NCBI GenBank assembly: GCA_934646185.1
Contig: CAKUEH010000008.1
Location: 38,947-102,946 of the forward strand
Source of the DNA: an uncultured Oscillospiraceae bacterium
GTDB lineage: Bacteria; Bacillota; Clostridia; Oscillospirales; Oscillospiraceae
DNA: 64,000 bases
Direction: 5' to 3'
A model generated the notes under the pieces. It saw nothing but the letters and a program-made list of their open reading frames with translations, was not told where the DNA came from and made no database searches. Positions 63,811 through 64,000 of this stretch are shown one piece after another. Position 1 is the first letter of the stretch; each line of letters begins with the position of its first letter. The position numbers were made by a program, and so were the translations under genes.

Positions 63811-63839
63811 TTGACAAACGCACCAAATGCCGCTATAAT
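63811..63839 (+). promoter_or_regulatory. Consensus promoter before the tRNA sequences
   Basis: -35 TTGACA (63811-63816), 17-nt spacer, -10 TATAAT (63834-63839): a perfect SigA consensus, as usual for stable RNA genes. A hairpin GTTTTCCG/CGGAAAAC follows at 63846-63868. Confidence 0.88.
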
Positions 63840-63872
63840 ATTTATGTTTTCCGGGTCACACGGAAAACAAAT

Positions 63873-63894
63873 GGGCCTGTAGCTCAGCTGGGAG
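63873..63894 (+). pseudogene. Fragment of a tRNA gene, 5' part only
   Basis: GGGCCTGTAGCTCAGCTGGG is identical to the beginning of the tRNA at 63975, but the D-arm is then damaged (GGGAGCGC in place of GGGAGAGCG) and no matching acceptor strand follows. The 80 nt up to the real tRNA do not fold as a tRNA. Confidence 0.65.
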
Positions 63895-63974
63895 CGCAAG
63901 CGGTACGGTTTTAGCTATTGTGTTGTATCTCATGCGGGAGCCACGCGGTTCACCCTCAAAAAGTTCATAAAAAT

Positions 63975-64000
63975 GGGCCTGTAGCTCAGCTGGGAGAGCG
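63975..64000 (+). tRNA. tRNA gene, cut by the window edge
   Basis: The first 26 nt (acceptor GGGCCTG, TA, D-arm GCTCAGCTGGGAGAGC) are a normal tRNA start. The anticodon is outside the window, so the amino acid cannot be stated. Confidence 0.8.

Noticed and set aside
63873..63970. Complete tRNA in the first tRNA-like segment
   Set aside because: D-arm is damaged and no acceptor strand complementary to GGGCCTG follows.

Overview
The window looks like a chromosomal segment of an anaerobic, spore-forming Clostridia bacterium, most like the gut Oscillospiraceae group (Oscillibacter/Flavonifractor-like). The reasons are a GC-rich clostridial gene style, spore coat genes (cotJ), pyruvate:ferredoxin oxidoreductase, a glycyl radical enzyme, YesM/YesN-type two-component genes and short dispersed GTAGGGGC-type repeats. 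The placement is inference; no 16S gene is present.

Layout. 1-2801 and 39660-64000 are host chromosome. 2804-39661 is one integrative conjugative element (ICE) of 36,858 bp. It sits inside cotJC, the manganese-catalase-like spore coat gene. The first 135 codons end at 2801 and the last 65 codons resume at 39660, and joining them at a shared GA dinucleotide rebuilds a 200-residue CotJC. The large serine recombinase that presumably did this lies at the right end. GTTGTG and CACAAC lie exactly 17 nt outside the GA on either side of the predicted circle junction.

Inside the ICE, left to right: a RepA-type replication initiator with four 23-bp iterons inside its own gene (3.0-4.0 kb). A ParB-like gene broken by an amber codon (4.0-6.2 kb). 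A cassette of secreted and surface proteins, three of which share a domain and one of which has three S-layer-homology domains (6.3-11.7 kb). DUF3846 and ArdC-like accessory genes (11.7-13.7 kb). A probable oriT, MobC, relaxase and PcfB (13.7-16.1 kb). A 156-nt highly structured element (16.95-17.1 kb). The type IV secretion genes (VirD4, pilin-like, VirB6-like, PrgI, VirB4 and a C40 peptidoglycan hydrolase), interrupted by two toxin-antitoxin pairs (17.2-27.8 kb). A metabolic cargo of lower GC (27.9-36.6 kb): sensor-regulator, small glycyl radical enzyme, its radical SAM activase, a short-chain dehydrogenase and a ribose-type ABC importer. Finally a Spo0A-C-like DNA-binding protein, a structured non-coding stretch, a 56-residue protein and the recombinase (36.9-39.6 kb). 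A 15-nt palindrome, GTCTCAC-S-GTGAGAC, recurs seven times between ICE modules.

Host genes: a solute-binding protein end and a DUF368 lipid-carrier translocase left of the cotJ operon. Right of it: a TIM44-like zinc-ribbon protein, an IclR regulator divergent from a YesN-YesM-sugar-binding-protein operon, PFOR, YifB/ComM, ThiI, PncC, a BlaI-lipoprotein-BlaR1-like operon, an operon for a medium-chain dehydrogenase with 2-oxo acid dehydrogenase E2 and fused E1, and a tRNA region cut by the window edge.

Most noteworthy: a conjugative element that splits a sporulation gene while carrying its own Spo0A-like DNA-binding protein; the structured RNA/DNA element before virD4; three conjugation genes whose start codon appears to have become ATC or ATT; and the glycyl radical enzyme cargo of unknown substrate.
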